NCBI RefSeq assembly: GCF_901709675.1 | Contig: NC_051090.1 | Span: 4,022,342-4,086,341 of the forward strand | Reading direction: 5' to 3' | DNA: 64,000 bases | From: Syngnathus acus | Lineage: Eukaryota > Chordata > Actinopteri > Syngnathiformes > Syngnathidae | In this document: piece after piece, positions 11,901 through 24,300 of the stretch | Layout of the letters: every line of letters begins with the position of its first letter | Position numbering within the stretch: position 1 is the first letter of the stretch | Position numbers and translations under genes: made by a program | Notes under the pieces: model-generated | Told to the model about the DNA's origin: nothing | Database searches by the model: none | What the model saw: only the letters and a program-made list of their open reading frames with translations

Positions 11901-14900
11901 TGAATTTATTCTTGTATTTACGACAACAAGTAACAAGAACAAACCTTATTGGTCAGGTAGCGTTTGGAGGCCACAGCGGGCAAGCGTAGAACTCGCTCCA
12001 GGGCGTCTCTGACCGTCAGCCCAGCGGGAAGGTGCAGCGGCCGAAGCACGGGGTTCAAGCGCTCCATCCTGAACGTCTTCTGGGGCATCTTGCCTAGCAC
12101 CCATTCCAGCTGCAGGTCCACAGGATGGCGCCCGTTACCGACTGCGCCCTCGTCGTCCACCAACACAATCTGATGGAAAACAGAAGCTAGGACTAAATTC
12201 CAGAGGAACGCTGATACATCCCATACAAAGATGCGCACCTTGCCATCGCCGGTGATGTTCCCCACAAAGTCCACAGGGCATTTCTCACGTTGGCACACCC
12301 TCTCCAAGAAGGCGCGGTCTGACGGGCGTAGCAGCAGGGCGTTGCTCTCCTGATACTCAGCTCCCCACAACTCCAGCACACTCAGTGTCGGGTCGCCTTT
12401 CTGAAATGACAAACTGATTTTATTATACTCGCATTTTGTTTTCTGTCGAATTTGCCGTTTCTTATCAGAATGAATGGAACCGGACTCCAACTGTTTCATT
12501 TATACACAGATTGCTTTTTGCGAAACTCACGACGCCTTCAAACGTCGCATTGCTGGGCTCAAAAAGTACCCCTGAGCTTTGATCTGATTTTTACGTTTCA
12601 TCTCACCTGGAATCGGCTGCAGTAGATGACAGCACCAGCAGGCTCGCTCAGTTCCTTTAGAACATTTCCTGGAAATGGAAAAAAAAAGTGAGTTTCATCA
12701 TTAAATCGCCTGGGGAACATTCCCTCCTACCGTTTCCTCCCGCTCCCTGGTCATGAATGCTGCAGATGGGGTTGGCGCCGCCGCCGCCTCGTTCCAGGCA
12801 GGCCCTCAGCGCTCGATTCATCTTCTGTTCCATCTCGGCGTCTCCTCGCTGCACGGCGCCCAAGTCTCTATCGCTGGAGTTGTCGCCTTGCACCTGTCGG
12901 GCGCCGAAACAGATTGGAGCGTTAATATGAAGCCACTGAACATCACACAACAGTGGCCATACTTGAACAGATGAAGCCGCTCCTCCTCCCACGCCGATTC
13001 GATACACCGGGCCCCCAATCTTCACCACTTCCATACCTGAGTGACGAATGTAAGACTGTCGATTAATATTGACGATTACACTAACTTACCACAAAATGAG
13101 GAAAGAGAGCCCATACAAGAGTTATGTTTATTATTATTACCTTTCTCTGGCTGCTCTTTCTTGACATGTGCATCCTCAATGGAACCGAGTCCTCCGCTGA
13201 ACATGATGGGCTTAATCCACTCTCGCCGTTCCCCACTGGGCACCCGCATGCCAAAGGATCGGGCGAATCCTGGTCAATAAAATATCAGGTTTTTTTTTTT
13301 CCTGTTGTCACAATTGCGTGTGCAGATGTTTCATCTACCCACCTGACAGAACCGGCTCGCCAAACTTGTTCCCGTAGTCCGAGGCGCCATTGCTGGCCTC
13401 GATGGCCACCTGTAACGGCGGGGCGAAGCTGGTGGGGTACTCCCATCCGTCGCCATCTTGCTCCCAGGGAAGCGAGTAACCTGAAGAGCACGTCGGAAGG
13501 CGTTAAAGTGTGTGTGTGTGTGGCTTTGAGAGCCGGTGAGTCTCGGACCTGGTATGTGCAAGTTGCCAAAGCAGTATCCGGCGGTGCCGGCGATGACGTG
13601 GCCTCCCTGCCCGGCGCTCTGGACGTCTCGTATGCGGCCCCCGGTGCCCGTGGTGGCGCCGCTAAATGGAGCCACGCCTGCGCATTTAACCACGACACAC
13701 TTATAGAGCGAAATTGATAAAAAGGGCACATTATTATTTCCCAGTGTGAAATTAAACAAGTCAATCTTGTGTTCAAGTGATCTGACCGGTTGGGAAGTTG
13801 TGCGTCTCAGCAGTGAAGATGACATGTCGAAGGGACCGGCGTGTTTCATAGGGACTGGCTCGCGAAGTATCTTTGGGGTAGAAGCACTCCAGCTCCATGC
13901 CTTTGATACCACTAAACAAACACACATTGAAGTGGCGCACAAACACCCAGTGTGTTGTTTGCTTTTGTCGAACCTGCTGTTGTCGCAGAACTTGATGACA
14001 TTGTTGCCGTTGCTGTGCTTTTGCGTGTCCATGATGAGACGGAAGAGCGTCTCCTCCTGTTCCTGCCAGTTGATGAACAAGCGGCCTCGGAAGAACCAGT
14101 GGCGGCTGTGCTCGCTGTTGGACTGGGCCAGGTCGAAACACTCCACGCTGGTCGGGTTCCGCTTGATCTTCTGGAACATTGCCGTGTACAAGTCCAGATC
14201 CCAGGAGTCAAAGGCCAGTCCTATGTGAGGCAGACGCATGAGAGCTTCACTTGGGTTCTTTGACTCCATATTTATGACTTTGGAAAGTATATCATGAGTA
14301 CTTTTTTTTTTTTACCTCGTTTGTAATTTGAATTTGTTCAAGAAATATTTTCAGTCATGTCATTTGGATGAATTTTATTTTTCAAATTTTTCTCATCCAA
14401 TATTTGTTAGAATTATTTTTTTTCCCCAATATTTGTGAATTGTTCATTTAATACATTTACAGTTGTCTAATATTTTCACCAAATTTACACCCAGTATTTT
14501 TTCTAACATCATAATATTTTTGAGTGTTAATGGTCACTTCCTCTACGTGTGGTCACGCACAAGCACATGCAAGATAATGAGAAGCATGGCGGTGGTGTGA
14601 CTAGCAATAACATTAGTGCAGGCTCATGTGACACCATTACCTCCACTAGCAGACAGACAGCAGTCACACTGAAAACGGGCCGTGATGAAGAGAACAGAAA
14701 ATTGATATGTACGCGAATGAGGGATTAAACTAGGAAGGGACATTTTTACCCAGCTGGTCATTGGCTTTCTCCAGCGCCGCTCGCCCACCGCTCAGGACGT
14801 CCACCTCATACACGGGCTGCGCTTGAGCGTCCACGGCGAAGGAAGCGACGGGACGCTCATAGACGCATTCCGTCATGCTGTCATGCAGGAGGACGATCAG

Positions 14901-15634
14901 ATTCTTCACGTCTTTCTGGAAGTTGGTCGTGTCCCCATCGTCCTTTGGCTTGAGGAAGAGAAGACACAGGAATTGATCACACAAATATATTCCTTATTTC
15001 TTTTGAGGCATGCTCACCTTGATAAGGAACCTCCGTGACAATTCTATCCGTGTGACGTTGGCAAGGCCGGCGCTCTGGCAGATGGAGACGGCATTGGTGG
15101 ACCACGCAGTGGAGAAGTTCAGCCTGAAGAGCACAATTAGTAGTTTGTATTGTTTTCTAAGCAGGTCGACTCAATTTTCATATTACTTTCTTCTTCAAAA
15201 TATTTTTAATCAATACAAGAAAAAAAAAAAAATCACCACACGGTACCTAGGTCCGATCTCCACCAGAGTAGCCCCGTCACCCTCTTTTAGTTTGGGCGTC
15301 TCACTGAGCGTTTGTGCCTGTAGCGGCGGTTGGAACAACCAGATGAGGACCTCCTTGTGTTCTGCACTCAAACTGTCGCTTCCTGCCGCACACAGAGATA
15401 ATTATCATTAATTATACAGACTATGAAAAGTCTACACACCCCTGAGCAAATGCCATTTGCACAGTTATGTTGATTTTATATGTCTACTGGCTGTCAGGTA
15501 TTTATTTTGCACATACCCGTCAGCTCCACGTTGTAGCAAAGCTCCGTGGAGATGGACAGCTGGGGGTAGAGCTTGACCGCCTGCTGAAGGCTCCGCTCCT
15601 TCACCTCACCGCCGTAAAATCTCACCACAGCCAT
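8991..15634 (-). CDS. pfas: Phosphoribosylformylglycinamidine synthase (FGAM synthase), complete
   Basis: Coding exons, 5' to 3' on minus: 15517-15634, 15247-15382, 15018-15123, 14750-14948, 13974-14220, 13787-13911, 13549-13677, 13343-13480, 13141-13269, 12963-13036, 12731-12893, 12607-12668, 12239-12400, 11945-12169, 11642-11872, 11357-11537, 11212-11295, 10998-11153, 10793-10915, 10551-10696, 10272-10479, 10003-10091, 9644-9908, 9369-9509, 8991-9301. The sum is 3948 nt (1315 aa; human 1338). It converts FGAR, glutamine and ATP to FGAM in step 4 of cytosolic de novo purine synthesis. Visible landmarks are FDLAQSNSEHSRHWFF, FTAETHNFPTG, the glycine-rich PFSGATTGTGGRIRD, and GDNSSDRDLGAVQRGD. 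The C-terminal class I glutaminase has its nucleophile in LGICNGCQLLALLGW (Cys about 1146) and the His-Glu pair in MMPHPER (about 1274/1276). The active-site residues look intact. It is transcribed toward the RNF170-like gene. Confidence 0.97.
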
Positions 15635-16200
15635 GACTGACAGATGAAAAGATTGGTAAAAGTTGAGACATAATATTCTTTCATTTTATCATTGTGTCTA
15701 AAATGCTGTCACACACACGATGAGGCTCAGACGCGTCTCACACGCACACAACTCAGAAACACACACTAATAGCTACACACTAAACACTCTCACACATAAA
15801 CACACGTGATGGCAAACGTTGTGCCGCACAATCACACAACTTCACATTCTTTTCTCAGCAAAGTACGACATTGTATATTCTTCTTTTGTTACTGAACGAC
15901 TACCAGGAGATCAACGAAGACAAATTCCTATCTTTAATTTTTTTGGGTGATTTAGCGCCATTAGTTACGATAGAAGCTAAACTAGCTGCTAGCTTAGTCC
16001 CCCCTCTCAAAAAAAGTTAGCTAACTTACGTTAAAGTGTGAGTGAGATGTTCTTTTCGTCCCCGAAGAAGGTAAAGAATAGTCGGGAGAGAGGGGACGAC
16101 GTGACGGTGCTGGTTGGAGGCTGACAGAATGGATGGAAAGCGAGTGACATCCGCGTGGACTTCACTTGGAGAACAGGACAAGGAGGTGCTGCTCTGCGCA
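15635..16200 (-). other. pfas: pfas 5' leader: non-coding exon and intron
   Basis: The start codon sits 2 bp after an acceptor (CTGTCAG|TC). A matching donor, TTAAC|GTAAGTTAG on the minus strand (exon end 16030), predicts a non-coding first exon extending from 16030 to roughly 16200. The intron contains CA-rich sequence near 15700-15840. The transcription start is not resolved. Confidence 0.5.
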
Positions 16201-16476
16201 GGCGCAGTGCTTATCTCGAGGAACGAAGAAGGATGACGACCTTGTGACACTTGAACGCATCACGGGCCACAACAGAGGAGAATTGATCGAGTTTATAGCC
16301 ACCAATACATCAGTTAATGGTCGATTTTTTAATCATCTAATACAATTTTTGTAGCATTGTTTTGTAGATTTATATTTTGCATTCTTTTCCAACATTTTGC
16401 ACTTCCCTCTATTTTTAATTTTCCAATATTTACCAATTTTTTGTGCACCAATGTACTTTTTCCAATGCATGTAGAC

Positions 16477-16764
16477 CAGGGGTGTCAAACTCATTTTTTT
16501 CACGGGCCGCATTGTAGTCCTAGCTTCTTTGGGAGGGCCATTATGACCCAAATAAATGTATGAGCACCTCATATTATATACAGTAAAAGCTACAAAACAA
16601 ATATGACGAGTAAAAACTGGTCAAATATTTAAAAAAATAGATATTAAAAGTGAAGACAATTTGCAATTCTAACACCAATTTGATGCACAATTTGTCTACG
16701 CGGGCCACATAAAATGAAGTGGCGGGCCGGATCTGGCCCCCGGGCCTTGAGTTTGACACCTGTG
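16477..16764. mobile_element. hAT-type non-autonomous element (MITE), 288 bp
   Basis: The element starts CAGGGGTGTCAAACTCA and ends TGAGTTTGACACCTGTG. The terminal inverted repeats match at 15 of the first 17 bases. It is flanked on both sides by a perfect 8-bp target-site duplication, ATGTAGAC (16469-16476 and 16765-16772). Eight-base duplications and CA-G termini are hallmarks of hAT transposons, and the GGGTGTCAAACTC terminus is a widespread fish family. There is no coding capacity. It lies between the pfas promoter and the ipo13 3' UTR. Confidence 0.92.
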
Positions 16765-16772
16765 ATGTAGAC

Positions 16773-18384
16773 TGTATAAAATAATGTTAGATTTTACAAT
16801 ATTTTGTAACATTTTTAGAAAACAAATCAAGAGTCAGCTGCAGTCTTAGATATATTTAATAAATTAAAGCCAAGGTACAAAAAAATGTACATTTCAAACC
16901 CTCCCTCTGATTCACCACCGACACCATCATTCCCCTCAGACATATGAGAATCCAGTCTGTCACTGTTCATATACAAACTCCATAGACTTTCCAAACGCTG
17001 AAGAGGTCAATAGTCCCGAAAGCCTTGTCGCTCTCCCCCACTGAACACAAACACATGCTACATGTCTGCAGGCACCTCGGGTAAGACAGCAGGATTAGAG
17101 TGTGGATGGGAGTAGATACATTTGAATGCTGATGATGGTCCTCTTCATCGATATTCATGACCTCCGATCCCGATTTCAAGGAGCCTGATCAATGACCGTC
17201 TGGTGAAAAGTGAGGCTTGAAGTGTCTTTATGATGGAGTGAACAATGAGGAGGTTACGGTCGTGTACTTGTAGGTCCAATATAAGTGTGCTGGACAAGTG
17301 TTTAAAGATGCAGCTATGAATTTGCACAGTCAAAAATATGCCGCAGAAATAACTAATAATATGCACAACTTTGATTCCTTTTATCAACGATGCAGGGGTG
17401 GGGAAACCATTTTTGGTGGCCCTAAAGTCTGAGCATATGGGCCAGTGATTGCATTGCGTAACAAATTTTACAAATGCCACTTGATAATATTTAAATTGGA
17501 TAAAAAGGCAAAAAATGTCCACGCAGTCAATTTTTCACATTCATAGTTATGGACAATTAATTTGGCAAGAGAAGCTAGTTCCAAAATAGTCTTCAATGAA
17601 TCTGACGCACGTTTTAGAATGTGGGAGGAAGTCAGAGGACATGCAAACTTCACACAGGAAAACTTGAGCCCAGATTCTAGCCCTGAATTTCTGAACTGTG
17701 AAGCGGATAGGACAACCACTTATACACCATGCTAAAAACTTTAATTTTATGAAAATGAGCTTTTTTTTTGCCTGTGTCCAGACTTTAGGGACACCGGGTT
17801 GTTGTCTTCTGCGAGCCTTTTTAAATGAAGAAATAAGGAATGACTATTCATCAGGCTCTCGCAGCTTCCCCATCCCTGTCCCCGCCTCGCTTTTCCCAGA
17901 GTTCCCTTTTCGTCCTTTAGTTTCAAACGCGTACCACACTCACACGAATTAATCATTTGGCAAGAGCAGGTATCACGGGGTGGTCCAGATTACCCCCCCC
18001 CCCAAACATATGACATTTACATCACGTCCTCCCCAGTAGCAGCACGACTTCTTCTTTCAATATATAAAGATATCATATATGTATATTTATATATAAGTCA
18101 TCCTGAATGAGTACGTCTAGTAGCTACGTTACGATACCATTTTCATTTCACATGGATAATCACCAGGAAACCACAGGAAGATCAAGAGAAGGCCGAATGA
18201 CACACCGGCCCATTTTGCAGTGAAAGGAACTTGGAGGGGGACACGAGGCAGCATGCTGGGAAGCTGGAGGACGGGGGAAAAAAAAAGCCTCCCTAAAAGC
18301 CACAAGGGTGTTTGTTCATTAAAAGGGGTCCAACGTCTTGTCCCGTCATCAATTCCTATGTCGCCCGTCGGGGGTTTTGTTTCG
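16773..18384 (-). other. ipo13: Probable ipo13 3' UTR and flank
   Basis: No separate gene was seen. The stretch continues from the ipo13 stop codon. A possible variant poly(A) signal (ATTAAA on minus) is at 16855-16860, which would give a 3' UTR of about 1.5 kb. A CAGGGGTGGGGAAACC string at 17393 resembles the terminus of another fish hAT family, but no partner end or duplication was found. Confidence 0.4.
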
Positions 18385-21300
18385 TCAGTACTCGGCGGCG
18401 TACTCGGTGCCGTGCAGTCCTCGGCAAAGCAGCGTGAACTCCTTGACGATTTCCTTCACCCGCCGCTTGTTCACTCGCTCTCTATGTAGAAAAAAGAAAG
18501 ATTCAATCTTGCAATAGAACTGGCCATATTGAAACTCTGAGTTGACTCGTGGTGCTACCGAAGTATCTGCTGGGAGAAGTGATCCTTCTGCGCCGACGTG
18601 ACTCGCGACGACGGGAATCCCGGCGGCTGCAGCGCCACCTTCAGCCAGACGGCCAGCAGCGAGAAGCAGTGCTTGTTCAGACTGAACAACACCTCTGCGA
18701 ATTGGTCCATCAGGTTCCGAGAGGCTCCGCCTCCGATGCCCTGGACAAAGTGGGGGAAAATATAAACATTTCAATATCTACCTAGTTTTTGTTTACATGT
18801 AGGACATGAAATATTGGTCACCTCTAGAAGGGCCTGGATCAGCAGCTTTCCGTCCTCCTGCAACAATCTGGCCACCGGGGGCACGTCGGAACAGCGTGGC
18901 AACAGCTCAGTCTGAAATGGACACAAAGCCGTCAGCAATGTGTTTGAATCTCCATCATTTCACACAAAGGCTCGCACTCACAAAGAAGAGACATGTCGAC
19001 TTGACGGTCGGAGCCTCGGGAAACTTTAGCGATAGAATCCCTGCAAGTGGGGGAAAAAAAAATAAGATGGTCAGATGTTAGACAGTTACTAGGAAGAGTT
19101 TAAAAACAGCTTTTTATGTCAACAAAAAAATTCTGTTTGGTTTGTATGAAATATTTGTTCGGATAAAAAAAGAGATAAAAATAAATAAATAAATAAATAA
19201 AATATATATATAAAATATAAAAAACGTAGTCTACTGTCAGGGAAATGGTTTTACATTCCCTTACTGTATCCAATTGGAACCAAACGATGAAATTCTGAAA
19301 GCCAACGTTCAACCTACCACAGTGGTACACAGCTTTTACGTCCAGACTCTCAGACAAGTACAAATCGGGCTTCCGTTTGAGGGCCTAAGAGACAAACAGA
19401 AGCGTTAGGTGGCTTGGTTGACACGGCGCGGTGAAAAAAAAAATTTTCCATTCCTACCAGCCTGGTAGTCATATCTGACAGCAACGAGGGACTGAGAACA
19501 GATCTGGCTACCAGGCCGCAGTGCTTGCCTCGACTATCCAAAAACTTCAGAGAGAAAAATGCTCTGACGCACGACTCCGCAAATATAACAAAAGAATTGC
19601 AACCAAAAGTTTGGAAATAAAAAAAAAAAAAAAAACTCAAGTCAAAACTAAATCCAATGCTACGTCATTTTGGATGTGTGTGTTTTTGGTTGAATATGCA
19701 ACAAAAGTGTGCAGGTAATCGACATGTGCAGATAATACAACTCATCTCATAAACAACTCATTCAGGATGGAGGAGAGAGGGAGAGGAGAGGAGGAGGAGG
19801 AGAAAGATGGAGGTCAGATCTATCCAAAGATAGAAAAAACAAAAGGGAGAGGAATGAAGACAATAAGAACAAAAAGAATTATTCTTTGAAAACAACAGAC
19901 AATCCATCAGCCAATTTGTCTGGAGGGATTCATATTAGAGTTGAATATTAATTCTTTCGGGGGCTCTGATTGGCTGTGGGCTGAAATGACTGAAGAGGAG
20001 GGCACTCAGAGACTAAGCAGTCACCTTTGAGGGATTTTCGACAAATAAACGATTTACGTGGAATCTTAAAACGAGTCGATGCTTTATCAATTTAAGTTAC
20101 AGCTTTTGAGTTTGCTTGTTCACGGCTTTTCTCCGGAGACTACGGTTGAAGTTCACCGAGTACTAAATTGTCCATTTGAATGTAAGTGCAAATGCTTGTC
20201 TATAAATGTCCTTGGGGGGATTAAAAAAAAAAAAACAGCAGTTGTTTTTAAAGCCGTGTTCGCCATATTGCTGGTTGTTTTAGAGCATTTCGACTGATAT
20301 TATTGTATAATAACAGAACCCACAAAAAGAAAGAGTTAAAAAAAAAAAAAAAAAAAGCTTGTTTCCGTTCTTTAGTCATCAGCAGTAGTTGGTTTCACCA
20401 AAACTAGCAAAAAGCAGGGATTGATGCTAATGTTTGCGTATAAAACAACAAAAACGAGGAATCGGTGATTCCTTTGGACCATTTGAAAGTTTTCAAGATG
20501 AACTGATTAATTTGATTTTGTAATCATTGTAGCTTTGCTCTTTTTATACCGTACATACACAATCTGTTCAAGTGTGAGGTGGCGAAACTTTGTCCGACAT
20601 GTTGACGGGATTTCTCGCCCTCAAAAATTGCCGAGTCACTTTAAAAAAAATAATATCAAACTCAAGTCAAGGTACCATTGATAACCCCCCCCCCCCCAAA
20701 CTGGGCCACGATTGATGTGACAAGGTGACTGTTAGAATGCTGAGCGTTTGAGTTGAAAAGTCATTTGAAAGCCTTACTCTTATGTGACGGGATATTTTAA
20801 GGTCCAAGATGAGAGGAGGAGAAAAGGACAGAGAGAAAACAGAGGAAGAGAGAAACTCAAAGTGAGTGAAATAAGTAACCAAAAACACACCTGAGCTTGG
20901 AGTTGCATAAATGAATCAACAATATCAGGATGATCCCTGGGTCCTAAAATATAATAAAGATGAAACTTAAGAAATCAAAAGAGAATAAGAATAATATACA
21001 AACAGCAACGGAACAGATTCAACAGTCATGTGGAACTCAAAAGAGAACTCAAAAGTAGTTCATTGAAATAATTCACATGTGAGTAAAGAACAAAGAGGGG
21101 CGGAAGGGAAGGGGCGGGGCAAGGGATGAAGCGTTGGCAAACTCTTGGAGGGAGAAAGAAAGAAAAGAATAGGCAGGAAGACGGAGGAGACATGGGTCTG
21201 TTTTCGACAAAGAAAGAGAGGAACAGAAGAAACCTAAGAAAGAAAAGTGGCTTTGGAGTGGGAACCCAGGAGGCACCTCTGTTACTGTGACGCTTTGGAG

Positions 21301-24300
21301 GGATGGGGAGTGAGCCGCTCACCTTGAAACACATGCCGCGTTTTTAATTTGAAAAAAAAAAAAATAAAAAAAAAATAAAAAAATAAAATTGGCTGGATTC
21401 TGGATAACAGACACATTCGAGATGCACCGTCCAAAAATCTCGGAATGAACCAGGCTTGTGTTTCAGCTGTCAGCGGATTCCCCCTTCGCTCCAAAGATGA
21501 ACCGAAATTATTATTATTAGTATTAATTGCTGGACACAGACCACTCGACATTTCTTTTCAAAGCAGAGTGCCAATTGCAAACATAGAAAACCAAAATGAT
21601 GCACATCTGACAAAAATACAATTTCAGTGAACAATGGCTGACAACTCCAAATGAATGTTGCAATGACCGACGTCTGTAGCGAGCGCCCAGCTTTAGCTGT
21701 TCCCACACTCCAAACATATTTTAGGCCTCAGCAAAGCAAAACCAAGCCCTCCCTGCAGCCCTACACACACAGACACACACACTAACTACAGAAGGAACAC
21801 GGGGCTTATTCAGATGGCCGCCAAGCAGCTCGAGTAGCGGCGTATTCAGCGTTTACATGGCCGCCATATGAATAATCGAGCACAGCTATCTCGTCTTACT
21901 GAAGAAAGGCACCTGCTCAGAAAGGAAAGAGTTGAGGGGTCAAGGGGTGAGGCAGCCATTGCGGAAGCAGGGAGGCAGGAGACAGTGGTGGAGGCGGGAG
22001 AGGGGCGGGAAGGCAACATAAAGGGGAAGCGGGGGGGCAGACGTCAAATGTCTTCTTTTTTCTTATTTCGTGTTCGGTGTCTGGCCTGAGTGCCCAAAAA
22101 TGCCTTTCCGGGCTAGATTGGAATAATACAGTCGCTGGACACAACATTAGGTACACTTTCAGACACTAATGAGTGTCATTATCTTTGTGAAGGCAGAATT
22201 TCCCTCATTATGCTGTGCAAGTGGAGCAAGTGTCAAGTCTGGCAAAAGTTCTGAATATTTAACAGAAAATATTCAACATTTGAACAGTCGTGTTTTCGCA
22301 CGTCCCGGTCGGCACGGCAGCGTTACAACATCACTATCGCCACACGTGAATTATGTAAAATGTAGTTTCACTCAGCTGTTTTGTGTTCCACTTTTGGACC
22401 GTGTAAAATGAAAGGTTTCGCAATATTACCAAGCCCTACCTTGCTGGAAGATGGACAAGGTTACAGATGTAACCAGCTCAAACAGAGCCTTGATGGGTGG
22501 GAAATGTTCCGTCTGGCTGGCGAAGATGTGGACAAGCTGAAAAGAAAAAAGAAAAAGCTCAGATGAACCTGTGTTACGATCCTTTAAGATCTCCAGTGGC
22601 AGTCATTTGGTTATTTTTAGAAACGACCACATAGACAGAGTTGCCCTGGCAACCCATGTTCTGACGCAACGTCAGAGGAAGACATCAGCAGACCAGACAA
22701 ATAAAAATAACAGGAAAAAATAAAATAACACCTGTCGTGTAAGGTCGAGGGCTGAGGCTTGGGGGATGGTGCTGTACATCTGTCCAAGCATTTGGCTCAG
22801 CTGCTCCACCATGGGGGCAAAGTTGTGTAGCAGCGTCTTTACCGACTTCTCGAAGATGGCGCACACGGCCTGAGTAGCACACGTGAAAATCGTTCAACCC
22901 ACAAAGTCACCGAATTCCAACGGGTGAGGAAAGGAGGCGACGCACCTCGACCACTTGGGAGTCGTTCAGCCACTTGCTGAGCACGTTCTGGATGAGGGCA
23001 AACACTTGCTGCAGGACCACCACCACCTGAGGGGCACACAAATGCGTCGTGATATTGGCGGAAATAAAACATACAACACTTTCTATGGAAGATTTAGAGG
23101 AGCACTGACCGGGTTGGGTCCAGGAGGGGGCGGGGCCGTTTTGATAGGCGCAGCTGAGCCGTCTCCCGATTCGTCATCCTGTTTGCTGATGTCAAGCGTG
23201 GTGAACAAGTTGGACAGCAGCCCCAAAATGTGGATGATCGCTAATTTATTGGACGGATTAGGCTGAGAGGAGAAACGGAAGAGACATTCATTCATTATTC
23301 AATAAAAAAAGAATACAAATATATAAAAAAAAATATTAAAATTAATCCAAATAAATAGATAAAAAATATTCAATATCCAGTGAAGAGGAAAATCTTAAAT
23401 TGTAATGTTTTATTTTTGTAGTCATTACAAAAATGCGCTTTAAATAAAACAGACGTTTTTCCAATTGAGTTAAGAAAGCCATCTTTGGTTCATGACTAAG
23501 AAGTCCCCTGCCTAATTGGATTACTTTCGCATGACTTGCATTTATCTTAATGAGGCCGCATTAGCACAGCGGTCGTCAAGTGGGGAACACGTGCTCATGA
23601 GTAGAACCCAATAAGAGGAGTTGTTTTGCAGGCTATTTCTCTCGGGATCCACATCCAGCCACACCTCATTCGCTTAATGACTTCGAGTTTGACTCACTGC
23701 TGTTTCCATGGCGATGTGACGCATTACAAAATGGCCATGCTCGATTTGAATACCAAACATTGACTCCGAGAGGTTGAAGGCCTGCCCACTAGGCGCCACT
23801 ATTTGCCCGCTATTTGTTCCGAGCTGATTTGCCAGTCTGATGTCACGCTGACAAAGCAAATGCGAGACAGTAAACAACAGCGACGAGGATCGATGAGGTT
23901 GTGTTACTCTGCGTGTGGGTAGGCTGCCGACAAAGACAAAGATTCATCTTGGCTGACGTAGCGGATATTAAAAAGGCTTTTTTTTTTTTTTTTTTTTGTC
24001 CACCCACCGTCTCCTCCGCCAGCTTCTCTAGTTGCTGGATGTAAGGCGTGATTAGGGAATGAAGATTCCTCAGAATTTCCTCCACGGGTAGAGCAGACAG
24101 TAGAAAGCCCAACGCCTGCATCAGCCACATGCATTGACTCGTCTAGAAAAACAAAGCAGGTAAAAAAAAAAAAAAAAAAAGTATTTTAAAGGTCGTAGTT
24201 GTGTTATTTCAAAGAAAAAAAAGCCAGACCATCAACTGACCTTGTGGATCTGCTTTATTAAAACCTCCTGTAAAAAAAAACACACAATCGTGAACACAAT

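Noticed and set aside
13331-14269. A 312-codon continuous minus-strand frame
   Set aside because: It reads through pfas introns and leaves the protein frame. The spliced exon model fits the PFAS family throughout and is preferred.
17393-17430. Second hAT-like terminus CAGGGGTGGGGAAACC
   Set aside because: No partner terminus or target-site duplication was found. Kept only as a remark in the ipo13 3' UTR entry.
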